A stretch of 64,000 bases of DNA from an uncultured Prochlorococcus sp. (GTDB taxonomy: Bacteria > Cyanobacteriota > Cyanobacteriia > PCC-6307 > Cyanobiaceae): contig CACFEJ010000005.1 in assembly GCA_902565305.1 (NCBI GenBank), forward strand, positions 1-64,000. The letters are read 5' to 3'. Position numbers and translations under genes: made by a program. This document shows, piece after piece, positions 39,888 through 47,762 of the stretch; positions within the stretch are counted from its first letter, which is position 1, and every line of letters begins with the position of its first letter. The notes under the pieces are model-generated. The model did not search any database, had not been told where the DNA came from, and saw only the letters and a program-made list of their open reading frames with translations.

Positions 39888-39982
39888 ATACCTGACAAGC
39901 AAGGGTATCAAATGTTATGAAAATAATACGCAATTTGAATTATTGGTAAGCTTGTAAAGTGACTTTTTTAAAAGATTAATTA

Positions 39983-40753
39983 ATGGCTACTTTAGTCGCT
40001 GAAAATTTAACCTTTGCATACACAAAAAAAAGTAAGCCAGCTTTGAATAAGGTATCTGTTGAGATTAAACCTGGAACTCTAACAGCGTTAGTTGGCCCAA
40101 ACGGCGCTGGTAAATCAACTCTTTTGAGAATATTGCAAGGACAAAATACTCCAGATAAAGGCGAAATAAAAATTGACGGTGAAAATTTATATAGATCTAG
40201 AGCTCTTGTGGCACTTATGCCTCAAAGAAGTTCTATGAATTGGAAGTTCCCCATCACAGTTGAAAAATTGGTATCTCTTGGTCAAATAAAGTATTCAAAA
40301 TCAAGAAGTAATAACCCCTTTCAAATTAAGACTCTTCTAGCATATCCTAATTCTTGGATTAATAGATGTTGTGAATTAGAGGCGACAATGCAAAGAGTAG
40401 GCATTGCAAATTTGGCTAATAGAAGACTCGATTCTCTTTCAGGAGGACAGCAGCAAAGAGCTCTATTAGCAAAAACTCTTATGTCCCCTGCAAAAATATT
40501 TCTTTTAGATGAACCTTGTGCAGCTTTGGACCCACCTGCAAAGGAAGATTTTCTAAAAATTGTTCGTCAACTTGCGGATACGGGACTTTCTTTGCTCGTA
40601 AGTAGCCATGATTGGGGCGAGTCTTTAAATAACTATGATCAAGTAATTGTTCTTGATAAAAGTGTTTTGGCAGTTGGTAGTCCTGACCAAATAAAAGATA
40701 AATTAGAGGCTATAAATATTAGCTCTATAAACGAAAATAATTTCTGTGATTAG
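39983..40753 (+). CDS. znuC: Zinc ABC transporter ATP-binding protein
   Basis: The ATPase of the ZnuABC importer, 256 aa. It has Walker A GPNGAGKST near residue 38, the Q-loop MPQRS, the ABC signature LSGGQQQRALLAKTL, and Walker B KIFLLDEPCAALD. It works with ZnuB (41219) and ZnuA (38305). It converges on zur, with 13 nt between them. Confidence 0.95.
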   Translation: MATLVAENLTFAYTKKSKPALNKVSVEIKPGTLTALVGPNGAGKSTLLRILQGQNTPDKGEIKIDGENLYRSRALVALMPQRSSMNWKFPITVEKLVSLGQIKYSKSRSNNPFQIKTLLAYPNSWINRCCELEATMQRVGIANLANRRLDSLSGGQQQRALLAKTLMSPAKIFLLDEPCAALDPPAKEDFLKIVRQLADTGLSLLVSSHDWGESLNNYDQVIVLDKSVLAVGSPDQIKDKLEAINISSINENNFCD

Positions 40754-40766
40754 AAAATGTTCCTTT

Positions 40767-41201
40767 TTAATTCTGAGCTTGATAACAGTTTTGGCAAAGC
40801 CCGAAATACTCGAGGGTATGAAACAACAATTGGAATTTCTTTGGATTTGTTTTGGGTGTATGAATATCTTTTACCGGGCATCCTTCCATTTTTGATGTCT
40901 CACCACATTGAACACAGGTCAAATGATGAATATCTCTATCTACGGGAGTGTAAAGAACCTCTCCTGTTGGGAGATGTCTAGAACGTATTAAACCATGCTT
41001 TATCAGAACTTGAAGATTCCTGTAAACAGTCGTCAGTCCCATAGCCTTTCCTCTTTCTATCAATTGTCTATGCAACTCTTGACCAGTCAATTCATCATCA
41101 CATTTATTAAGTTCTTCAAGAAGTTGTTCTTGTCTTTTGGTAATGTCAGACTTAGTTACCATTGTTTCCGAAATCATTTTTTGTCCCGTATTTTTGATCA
41201 T
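40767..41201 (-). CDS. zur: Fur-family transcriptional repressor, probably Zur
   Basis: A Fur-family metalloregulator with a winged-helix N-terminal domain (recognition region AMGLTTVYRNLQVL) and a C-terminal dimer domain containing HHLTCVQCGE and LCQNCY, the two Cys pairs of the structural zinc site. Its position inside the znuABC cluster makes Zur the best call. The frame opens at 41201 (144 aa), but the Fur-like sequence starts about residue 17; ATG at 41177 (MISETMVTKSD) is a better start and leaves 41 bp to znuB. Confidence 0.92.
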   Translation of the reverse strand: MIKNTGQKMISETMVTKSDITKRQEQLLEELNKCDDELTGQELHRQLIERGKAMGLTTVYRNLQVLIKHGLIRSRHLPTGEVLYTPVDRDIHHLTCVQCGETSKMEGCPVKDIHTPKTNPKKFQLLFHTLEYFGLCQNCYQAQN

Positions 41202-41218
41202 ACCGAATCTTTCGAATA

Positions 41219-42004
41219 ATGTCTTTTATTAATAACAACTGGTGGTTGGTTCCATTAATAATAACTATATTCTCCGGGATCTTATGCCCAGCTATGGGAA
41301 CTGTATTAATCACTCATAAGAGATTATTACAAGTTAATTTAATCTCTCATTGTGTGTTGCCTGGACTTGCTCTCGCATTAGCGCTCGGAATTCATCCCTC
41401 AATTGGTGGCGTTATTAGTGGTCTTCTGGGCTCAGTAATTGCGGAAAGTTTAACTAATAGAAAAAGTGAAAATTATGAAGCAGTTATGAATACTATACTT
41501 GCTGGAATGCTTGGGTTTGGAGTCCTTATAATCCCTCTACTCGGGATAAGGATTGATTTGGAGGCAGTATTATTTGGCGATTTATTGACAGCAAATTTTG
41601 GAGATTTACTTAGAACAATAATAGCTTTTTTAGTATTTATACTTTTAATGACTTTTGGATATGAAAAGGTTGTTTATGTTGGATTAGATCCAGAAGGTGC
41701 ATCCGCGAGTGGTATAAACGTTTCTTTATTAAATCTTGCTTTGAGTTTTACAACGGCATTAGTAATTGTTAGTTCAATGTCAGCAGTGGGAGTAATTCTT
41801 GTAATTGCTCTTCTTTCTACGCCAACTTTGTTAGGGCTAAATAAGGCTCATAGTTTAAAAATTGCAATGATGAGGTCTTCATTTTTTGGATTATGTATCT
41901 CACTTCTTGGATTTATTCTCTCTATAGTCTTTAATCTTTCGCCTGGACCTGCAATTAGTGTTATTTGTGTCGCATCTCTTTTGATTCCTAAGCTTCGCAA
42001 ATAA
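41219..42004 (+). CDS. znuB: Zinc ABC transporter permease
   Basis: A metal permease of the ABC-3 family, 261 aa with about eight hydrophobic helices. It forms the channel for ZnuA-delivered zinc. It is divergent from zur, with a very short shared upstream region. The stop is directly followed by the stop of a convergent 48-residue gene. Confidence 0.93.
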   Translation: MSFINNNWWLVPLIITIFSGILCPAMGTVLITHKRLLQVNLISHCVLPGLALALALGIHPSIGGVISGLLGSVIAESLTNRKSENYEAVMNTILAGMLGFGVLIIPLLGIRIDLEAVLFGDLLTANFGDLLRTIIAFLVFILLMTFGYEKVVYVGLDPEGASASGINVSLLNLALSFTTALVIVSSMSAVGVILVIALLSTPTLLGLNKAHSLKIAMMRSSFFGLCISLLGFILSIVFNLSPGPAISVICVASLLIPKLRK

Positions 42005-42151
42005 TTAAATCTTAAATGTCCAATCAGAATTTAATGCTTGTGCTTCTGGATTGTTTTTTAAAGCTACTTCCATAGCTTCTTTTTTATTATTAGCTATAAC
42101 AACTTCATAAAATTCCTTTTCATTTTTTTTGAGACTTACTTTGAAACGCAT
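42005..42151 (-). CDS. Small conserved hypothetical protein
   Basis: A 48-residue ORF (ATG at 42151) with a beta-alpha-beta-like pattern: KVSLKKNEKEFYEVVIANN, then an acidic/basic helix NKKEAMEVALKNNPEAQAL and an ending NSDWTFKI. This looks like a real small folded domain, similar in style to cyanobacterial proteins of unknown function. It abuts the znuB stop with no gap. Confidence 0.65.
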   Translation of the reverse strand: MRFKVSLKKNEKEFYEVVIANNKKEAMEVALKNNPEAQALNSDWTFKI

Positions 42152-42234
42152 AAAAATTATTTAATTAATCAAAAGTTAACCACTAAGCAACTAGATTTAA
42201 ATACTTTTAAAAGTTAATTGATGAAATAGAAACT

Positions 42235-42483
42235 TTAGTTATTTTGAAGTTTTTCTACTACAGATTCTTTCTCAATTTTCGCTACATCCTGTAATCCATT
42301 AGCATCAAACCAAGGAGCGTTTTCCCAATTAAATCCTTCACCAAAAGTATTATCGGGAGCAGCTACGTACCAGTGACATGACGAATCGGGAACATCTACA
42401 GCACATTTTGACCAGTCAGCTTCCCACTGTGGAACTTGTACCCACATTACAGATGCTAATAAAAAAGAAAAAATAAAATTCAT
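42235..42483 (-). CDS. Small secreted protein, hypothetical
   Basis: An 82-residue protein with a short N-terminal hydrophobic signal (residues 2-14), then a Trp-rich, two-Cys mature part (WSKCAVDVPDSSCHWYVAAP). The two Cys could pair in the periplasm. Not recognised. Confidence 0.65.
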   Translation of the reverse strand: MNFIFSFLLASVMWVQVPQWEADWSKCAVDVPDSSCHWYVAAPDNTFGEGFNWENAPWFDANGLQDVAKIEKESVVEKLQNN

Positions 42484-42492
42484 AATTATCGG

Positions 42493-42636
42493 TTAGCAAA
42501 ATTTTGAAAGATTTTTTTCACATTCTTTCTTTCTTCTCTTCCAGGAATTCTCAAGTATTTGATATTTATGCTTATTTTTGAATTGACTTAAATGAATATT
42601 ATTCTGATTAAGAACTGTAGTATTTTTGATTTTCAT
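42493..42636 (-). CDS. Small basic protein, hypothetical
   Basis: A 47-residue ORF with ATG at 42636; the protein is polar and very basic in its second half (SWKRRKKECEKNLSKFC). No family recognised. The frame is clean and it fits head-to-tail with its neighbours, but coding is only moderately supported. Confidence 0.45.
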   Translation of the reverse strand: MKIKNTTVLNQNNIHLSQFKNKHKYQILENSWKRRKKECEKNLSKFC

Positions 42637-42713
42637 GACTCAAGCTGTCTATGTACGACATATTTAAGACACTTTATAGATTTTTTGAAGTGAATTTATA
42701 CTTAATTTTTGTT

Positions 42714-42848
42714 TTACTGGTGTGTAGGTAAGTATTTTTCGGGATTATTTTCAATATAAGTAAGTGAATATTTGACAACACCCACTATTACTGAAAAAAG
42801 AGCAAATGCCGAAATAATAAAAATGATTTTTTTGTAAATGATTTTCAT
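42714..42848 (-). CDS. Small single-helix membrane protein
   Basis: A 44-residue ORF with ATG at 42848: a basic start MKIIYKKI, one hydrophobic helix (about residues 8-26) and a short polar tail ENNPEKYLPTHQ. Not recognised; one of many tiny membrane proteins in this region. Confidence 0.5.
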   Translation of the reverse strand: MKIIYKKIIFIISAFALFSVIVGVVKYSLTYIENNPEKYLPTHQ

Positions 42849-42934
42849 AAATTTTTTATGTTTTTGATTATTTTTATCATCAACGTCCAATTTTTTCTGA
42901 AAGATTTAAATAATTAGTAATTTATACTGTAGCC

Positions 42935-43045
42935 TCTTAAATTACCTACGGAGTAGATTAAATACATCAGAAACTCCTCACACACTTTTTTCTGATAACT
43001 TTAAAAGTACTCGGCCGCAAAGTTTGAGTACTTTTTGTATTTTTT
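42935..43045 (+). ncRNA. Yfr2/Yfr10-like small RNA
   Basis: A hairpin with stem ATCAGAAA (42966-42973) and TTTCTGAT (42989-42996) presents the core CTCCTCACACAC (42974-42985) in its loop. It is followed by a terminator with stem AAAAGTACTC (43003-43012) and GAGTACTTTT (43026-43035) and a T-run. A TATACT -10 element is at 42923-42928. Shared core, loop presentation and terminator fit the cyanobacterial Yfr2-type family; the exact member name is uncertain. The 5' end is estimated. Confidence 0.8.
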
Positions 43046-43077
43046 TGAGATGTGACAGTTAAAATAGAGGTCTATTA

Positions 43078-43211
43078 AGCATTACAAATTTTGAATTTAA
43101 GTGTGATATTTAATTTGTGTGTAGGAGGAATTGATTTATTTCAGTGGAAACAAGGAAACACTTGATATAAATCAATTTTAAAAGATCTCTCTTTGAGGGG
43201 TCTTTTTTTTT
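43078..43211 (+). ncRNA. Candidate small RNA / dwarf mRNA next to the Yfr2-like RNA
   Basis: Bounded by a TAAAAT -10 candidate at about 43066-43071 and a terminator (AGATCTC...GAGGGGTCT, 43183-43203, then T8). It contains GTGTGTAGGAG at 43117-43127, which can pair with the Yfr core CTCCTCACACAC with one bulge. It overlaps a perfect AGGAGG (43123-43128) followed by a 16-codon frame starting TTG at 43131. Ends are estimated; both RNA and peptide readings are open. Confidence 0.4.
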
Positions 43212-43341
43212 GGGGATTATTAGAAATAAATATTAAATTCTGAATATAAAAACAAAAATGCTTTCTTCCAAAATGATTAGGTCGTCATTACAAATTAGTA
43301 ATTTAATTCGTTAGATTATGATTCGTTAAATTCTTCTGTTA

Positions 43342-43725
43342 ATGAAAATACTTTTTTTAACAATTTTAATTTGTTCAAGCTTTTTATTCCCTTCTTCATC
43401 ATTTGCCTCACATGTAGAACTAAAACCTTGTGTAGAGATTGCACATTGTGTACGAGAAGAATGGGAGGTTAACAATATTGAGAAACCTTTTGAAGAGATT
43501 AAAACATTTATCGAAAACACTCCAAGAACTGAGATTGTAGAAATTGATGGCGATTATCTTCATGCTGAGGCTACCAGTAAATGGATGAAGTATGTAGACG
43601 ACTTAGAGGTATCCTTTTTACCTGAATCAAAAATTTTATCTATAAGATCAGAATCAAGAGTTGGAGAAAGTGATTTGGGAGTGAATCAAAAAAGAGTTGA
43701 TTTATTAAAATCGAAAATGTTTTAA
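43342..43725 (+). CDS. DUF1499 secreted protein
   Basis: A 127-residue protein with a signal peptide (cleavage near SSFA-SH), then a DUF1499 domain with the typical DGDYLHAEATSKWMKYVDD and a later IRSESRVGESDLGVNQKR block. Two Cys near the N-terminus (KPCVEIAHC) could form a disulfide. The family function is unknown; members occur in cyanobacteria and plastids. Confidence 0.88.
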   Translation: MKILFLTILICSSFLFPSSSFASHVELKPCVEIAHCVREEWEVNNIEKPFEEIKTFIENTPRTEIVEIDGDYLHAEATSKWMKYVDDLEVSFLPESKILSIRSESRVGESDLGVNQKRVDLLKSKMF

Positions 43726-43863
43726 GGTAAAAAGGAAAAAAATAATTTGTTTTTATTGTTTTTTGTATAACTTTTCCATATTTAAAAAAAATTAGCAGAT
43801 AAAAAAGTGATAATTGTCATCATGCCTTGATATTGGCAAATTTATTAGATTTTCTCTGAAAAG

Positions 43864-44148
43864 ATGATCATAAATTTTATATATTTATTGTTATCTAGTT
43901 TTATTTTTTTATGGTTTTATATAAACATTAAAAAAAATGGACTTAAATGGATAATCAAAGGTCTTTTTCAAATGGGAATATTGGTATTATTCATTGGAGG
44001 TTTTTTCAAAATATTTTTCACCTTACCCCCTAGTTTATTTATAAAAATAGTTTTTCTTTTTATTTATACATGGTGCACTGTTGGAATAAATGTAAATTTC
44101 ATGATCCCTTTGATTAGTTTGATTGACCAAAAAATAGTGAAAAAATAA
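43864..44148 (+). CDS. Three-helix membrane protein, hypothetical
   Basis: A 94-residue very hydrophobic protein with about three transmembrane helices and a short basic loop (NIKKNGLKWIIKG). Unknown family. Confidence 0.6.
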   Translation: MIINFIYLLLSSFIFLWFYINIKKNGLKWIIKGLFQMGILVLFIGGFFKIFFTLPPSLFIKIVFLFIYTWCTVGINVNFMIPLISLIDQKIVKK

Positions 44149-44223
44149 AACTAAAATATTCCTTAATTTTCAGTACAAAAATAAATCTATTTCCTTAATC
44201 TGCAATATTAAAATTTATAAGAT

Positions 44224-44334
44224 TTATTTTTTTCCTTTTGAAAGTCTTTTTCTTGTATACCTAGTCTTTAATGCCAAGTCTGTCATTATGTATATTCCAA
44301 ATAAAAGAATGACTATTCCAATAAAGTATTTCAT
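44224..44334 (-). CDS. Tiny membrane protein
   Basis: A 36-residue ORF, ATG at 44334: one N-terminal helix (MKYFIGIVILLFGIYIM) followed by a basic tail (KTRYTRKRLSKGKK). The positive-inside pattern suggests N-out orientation. Typical of picocyanobacterial micro-membrane proteins; function unknown. Confidence 0.55.
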   Translation of the reverse strand: MKYFIGIVILLFGIYIMTDLALKTRYTRKRLSKGKK

Positions 44335-44364
44335 TATTTTTTATGTCATTACTATGTTAGAGAT

Positions 44365-44772
44365 TTATTCATTATGCCAACTAATTTTAATATCTATTTC
44401 TTGAGATAAATTTCTTGTAACTGGACATTCTTTGGAAGCTTTTTTCAAAAAATCAATAGTTTCATAAGAAGTGATCTCTGGTATAAAAATATCAATTATT
44501 AGTTCTTTTATTTTCCTCTCGCTATTTTGTGTCATTACTTTTTCAATATTTAAATATATACCTTTCAAATCAAATCCTTTCGATTTAGCTTTGATTGCCA
44601 TAATGGTTAGCAGGCAAGTACCTAGAGATGTTGCTAATAAATCAGTTGGGGAAAAACTTTCACCTTTACCGCAGTGATCTAAAGGTGCATCAGTTCTAAT
44701 AAGACTTCCAGATTGTATGTGAATAGCCTCACAGTTTAAATTTCCTAAATAAGAACATTTAACTTTAGTCAT
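44365..44772 (-). CDS. OsmC/Ohr-family peroxidase
   Basis: A 135-residue OsmC-family protein. It has the two expected redox Cys, one in ATSLGTCLLTIMAI near residue 54 and one in SKECPVTRNL near residue 116, and a conserved Glu-like acid near GKGESFSPTD. It probably reduces organic hydroperoxides in the cytosol with a thiol donor. Confidence 0.9.
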   Translation of the reverse strand: MTKVKCSYLGNLNCEAIHIQSGSLIRTDAPLDHCGKGESFSPTDLLATSLGTCLLTIMAIKAKSKGFDLKGIYLNIEKVMTQNSERKIKELIIDIFIPEITSYETIDFLKKASKECPVTRNLSQEIDIKISWHNE

Positions 44773-44899
44773 TTTAAAAAATTAAATTAGGAAAATATTA
44801 TTAGTAAAAAATTTTGGAACATAACAAGATTATTGATGAGAAATTTTTTATTTGCATATTAGTGGAGTATTAAGGAAATTCATCATTCAAGTTTTGAAA

Positions 44900-45142
44900 T
44901 CAGTTTTTATATCCATATTCCTCTAAGCAATACTCAATTAATTCAATTGATTTATTAAGAGTTCTTTTATTTTTATTTTCTAGATCGAAGCATTCATTTA
45001 AAACACGTATAGATTCATTTAAGAATTTTTCTTCTTTAATTTTTAAATCTTTAACTTGATTTATATAAATTTATTTTTTAATCCCAATAAGGGAAAATAT
45101 GATTATTGATATTGTGAAAATTGCTATTTTGAATTTATTCAT
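44900..45142 (-). pseudogene. Small membrane/coiled-coil protein gene broken by an in-frame TAA
   Basis: One continuous frame of 81 codons is interrupted only by TAA at 45071-45073. The first part (23 aa from ATG at 45142) is an N-terminal helix MNKFKIAIFTISIIIFSLIG. The second (56 aa) is a charged helical region (LKIKEEKFLNESIRVLNE) ending YCLEEYGYKN and has no ATG, GTG or TTG of its own. Together they look like a normal anchored coiled-coil protein with a recent nonsense change. A sequencing error or stop readthrough are alternatives. Confidence 0.55.
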
Positions 45143-45206
45143 ACAATTAGTTATTACAAATATTTTAATTTATTTAATATCTAAAAACTTTACATAGCTT
45201 ATAGAA

Positions 45207-45308
45207 CTAAGTAATTACATATGTAGCTGCTGAAATTGCTATAGCAGTAATTGAAATGAAGATGTATGGAACAACCTTTAAAGGTATATATAGATTATTT
45301 TTAGACAT
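45207..45308 (-). CDS. Tiny membrane protein
   Basis: A 33-residue ORF, ATG at 45308: a short polar start (MSKNNLYIPLK) followed by one hydrophobic helix to the C-terminus. Not recognised. Weak to moderate support from pattern only. Confidence 0.45.
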   Translation of the reverse strand: MSKNNLYIPLKVVPYIFISITAIAISAATYVIT

Positions 45309-45423
45309 AACTAGAACCTTTATAAAAATTTTTACATTCTCTTTAAAATTTATAAGTCTTCAAATATACAAATTAATTTTCTTTGCAAAAATTCAATTCT
45401 TTTAAAAGATTAAAAATTTATAT

Positions 45424-45630
45424 TCATTGAATTTTCATTAAATAAAGTAATTCTAAATCCTGTCTTGAGTCTGATATTTTTCTTTTTAAGAAGATTAATT
45501 CTTCTTGGCTCATTTTTGATTCTTTTATCATCAATTCTGCTTGTTCAATAGCATGTTCTATATTTCTAATTTTGATTTCTCTTATTGAGGGATCATCTTT
45601 ACATGCTTTTTTAGTATTCGCATCTAACAT
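45424..45630 (-). CDS. Small helical protein, hypothetical
   Basis: A 68-residue soluble protein, predicted almost entirely helical with a heptad-like pattern (IREIKIRNIEHAIEQAELMI, then EELIFLKRKI), so it is probably a small coiled coil or helical hairpin. No family assigned. Confidence 0.6.
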   Translation of the reverse strand: MLDANTKKACKDDPSIREIKIRNIEHAIEQAELMIKESKMSQEELIFLKRKISDSRQDLELLYLMKIQ

Positions 45631-45721
45631 ATGTACAAAAAAATTACTTTGAATTTAATCTAAATTAAAACTTCATTACGTTACAACCGCAAATTTAATT
45701 AAAATAAATTATTATCTATTC

Positions 45722-45775
45722 AAGAACTTTAACCTTAGCTTACCCTCTCTGCAATTGATCGAGTGGGTTTTTTTT
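45722..45775 (+). ncRNA. Candidate small RNA ending in a strong terminator
   Basis: A terminator hairpin, ACCCTCTC (45742-45749) with GAGTGGGT (45761-45768) and one mismatch, runs directly into eight T. No plus-strand gene ends upstream for over 1.5 kb, so it must close a short transcript. A TATTAT-like -10 is near 45709. The gene at 45810 begins only 35 nt later with its own TAATAT box, so an attenuated leader is also possible. Confidence 0.4.
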
Positions 45776-45809
45776 ATGGTGTAATATACTCCTAGCATTT
45801 AATACTAAT

Positions 45810-46184
45810 TTGGAAGATTCAAAACTTAATCCTGAGGAAAATAATTCAATCGAATCGTCCCCCAATTTGGATGAAGACAATAAAGATTTTAATGAGGGGA
45901 CTAAAAAAGAAGAAAATGTTAAAGCATTTACAGAATTTCTAGAGAAAGCAAGTAGTCAAGATTCTTCAGAAGAAAAAGTAAAACTTGATTCTGAGCAACA
46001 AAAACCAAAAATTGACAAATCACTTTTTAAAAGATTTCTTAACAATGGATTTGATGGAATTTCAACTAATCCAAACTATAAAATGTTGGCATTATTAATA
46101 ATCCTTTTAATTAATTTGTCTCTATTTTTTGTAATTGGCAATATGGGTAAAGCGTTTTTAAGAAATGCAGGAATTATGGGTTAG
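45810..46184 (+). CDS. Acidic protein with C-terminal membrane anchor
   Basis: A 124-residue protein with a TTG start. An acidic, low-complexity N-terminal half (EENNSIESSPNLDEDN) is followed by a C-terminal helix (residues 93-112). The C-tail orientation suggests a soluble domain on the cytosolic side. The next tiny gene has a similar C-terminal anchor. Unknown function. Confidence 0.6.
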   Translation: MEDSKLNPEENNSIESSPNLDEDNKDFNEGTKKEENVKAFTEFLEKASSQDSSEEKVKLDSEQQKPKIDKSLFKRFLNNGFDGISTNPNYKMLALLIILLINLSLFFVIGNMGKAFLRNAGIMG

Positions 46185-46280
46185 AAATTATTTATTTCTT
46201 TTTGGATAATCATCTTTACAATTTTGATTCTTCAAATGAAACTGTGATATTTTCTTGTCAAATTAATATTTAAATAAAAT

Positions 46281-46442
46281 TTGGATAAAAAAGAGCCAGA
46301 AAATCCAGTCGTTTATCTTTCTAATTTAGTCAAGAAATTAGATGTAAAAAACAGAAATGGTTTAGTAGCTTTAGCAATAGTAAACCTTTTAGTAATTCTT
46401 TTATTTAAATTTTATTTGAAAGGATCTGGATTATTATCTTGA
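46281..46442 (+). CDS. Tiny membrane protein
   Basis: A 53-residue ORF with a TTG start at 46281. A polar N-terminus (MDKKEPENPVVYLSNLVKKL) is followed by one helix near residues 29-45. The arrangement resembles the C-terminal end of the gene before it. Not recognised. Confidence 0.55.
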   Translation: MDKKEPENPVVYLSNLVKKLDVKNRNGLVALAIVNLLVILLFKFYLKGSGLLS

Positions 46443-46460
46443 AATTGCCTGCTGGTATTA

Positions 46461-46775
46461 TTATTCAGCATTCTCAAATTGCTTTGCTAATCTAAATGCC
46501 TTCTTAATTATTAGAAAGCCGCCATATGCTCCTGCCAGTAAAGGTAATACTATTAAAGGGTTAGGGGAATAATCTGAATAATTTTTCACACCCTCAACAT
46601 ATTCATAACTTGAACATTTAAGAAAGATAAAGCTAAAAAATGTGATACTCCAACCAATGATTGATAAAAAGCCACCTTTTTTATCTCCTTCGTAGAATCT
46701 GTCTAGACCTAAACCCCAGCCTCCTAATAGAAATATTCCTCTAACAACTGAATTTTTTTCTTGTTTTCTAAGCAT
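46461..46775 (-). CDS. TM2-domain protein
   Basis: A 104-residue protein with the TM2 signature GGWGLGLDRFYEGDKKGG near residues 18-35 and a second helix, then a third hydrophobic segment near residue 76. TM2 proteins are small two-helix membrane proteins of unknown function. A perfect 15-bp palindrome lies 11 nt upstream of the start. Confidence 0.8.
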   Translation of the reverse strand: MLRKQEKNSVVRGIFLLGGWGLGLDRFYEGDKKGGFLSIIGWSITFFSFIFLKCSSYEYVEGVKNYSDYSPNPLIVLPLLAGAYGGFLIIKKAFRLAKQFENAE

Positions 46776-46785
46776 AATTAAAAAA

Positions 46786-46800
46786 TGTTCATTATGAACA
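46786..46800. promoter_or_regulatory. Perfect 15-bp palindrome upstream of the TM2 gene
   Basis: TGTTCATTATGAACA is a perfect inverted repeat with a single central base. Position just upstream of the TM2-gene start fits an operator. It is not a terminator (no T-run) and does not match the cyanobacterial LexA box that I know. Confidence 0.35.
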
Positions 46801-46906
46801 TAACCTATTTGTATTTAAGATGTGAGATGTTTTTATAAATTAATCTTTAAAATAAATTTTTAATGGATTTAATCTATAAATTGTAAAAATATTTTCAGTG
46901 TTTTAA

Positions 46907-47677
46907 TTAATCACTAGAGATTGAATTTGAATTCAACAAGGAAATTGAAGGCCTTATATAAATAAAAATAGACCCATACATATCCTGCATAATTCTCATT
47001 TCATCGTCTAAATATACAATTGAAACCTGGCAATTTGGCGATTCTTTATTCCAAGGTAACTTATTCCATACCTCTTTAACTGGATACCATCTATCCATAA
47101 GTAGTTTGCTAAATAATGGAATCTTATTAAGTCCATCAACTTTGGAAACTTTTGTCTTTTGTAAGTTCATATCAAGTAAATTATTTCTTAAAACCAAATC
47201 ACTTGCTAGGGTTATTACTCTTCCACCAAAAGTAGGCAATAGTTTGAACCAACCTAAGATAGGAATTGTTGTGAGCCCAAATATTGTAGTGTCGAAAGTA
47301 GATATAAATTCTTTTTTGTCAAAATCAATCTTTTGAGCAATTCTGCCAATAGTTGATATGCCAAAGGATCCTACTTGCAATTGATGTAGTTTAAAAAAAA
47401 GATTACTTTTAAATTCATCATTTAATGCCTTTTCAATAGCAAGGAAGAAAGGAGAACTTCGAAATAATTCAACATTAGAAAAAATCAATTCCCACTCTCC
47501 GGACAATAATTTTTCTGATATCTCAAAACTAAAGTCTTTAAGAGCATCAATCAATTCATCCATTTCATTATCTTTTTCCTCATACATAGGAGAAATTAAT
47601 TTATTTAATCTTTGCCCTCTATCTGTAACAGCAGCTATTTTATATATATTTGACTTTATCTCTCCAATTGCTTTCAT
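46907..47677 (-). CDS. PAP/fibrillin-family protein
   Basis: A 256-residue plastid-lipid-associated (fibrillin) protein. These bind lipids or carotenoids on thylakoids and plastoglobule-like bodies. It has the N-terminal LSGEWELIFSN motif near residue 58 and the C-terminal YLDDEMRIMQDMYGSIFIY block typical of the family. A second, shorter member is at 50114. Confidence 0.88.
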   Translation of the reverse strand: MKAIGEIKSNIYKIAAVTDRGQRLNKLISPMYEEKDNEMDELIDALKDFSFEISEKLLSGEWELIFSNVELFRSSPFFLAIEKALNDEFKSNLFFKLHQLQVGSFGISTIGRIAQKIDFDKKEFISTFDTTIFGLTTIPILGWFKLLPTFGGRVITLASDLVLRNNLLDMNLQKTKVSKVDGLNKIPLFSKLLMDRWYPVKEVWNKLPWNKESPNCQVSIVYLDDEMRIMQDMYGSIFIYIRPSISLLNSNSISSD

Positions 47678-47762
47678 AACTCCAATACAAGAAATACTAA
47701 TTAATCTTAGGAATTTAATTTGATGTTGATGGCAATTTTAATAATGCTGGTAATAAAATCAA

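Larger units (their letters stand above)
42849..43341. other. Intergenic stretch carrying two RNA units
   Basis: About 490 nt without a normal gene. It contains the Yfr2/Yfr10-like RNA (about 42935-43045) and a second terminator-bounded unit (about 43078-43211). The rest, 43212-43341, is A+T rich and holds the promoter region of the DUF1499 gene. Confidence 0.7.

Noticed and set aside
45099-45197. Plus-strand 32-codon hydrophobic frame overlapping the broken gene
   Set aside because: Very A+T-driven hydrophobic composition and antisense to the better minus-strand frame; likely chance.
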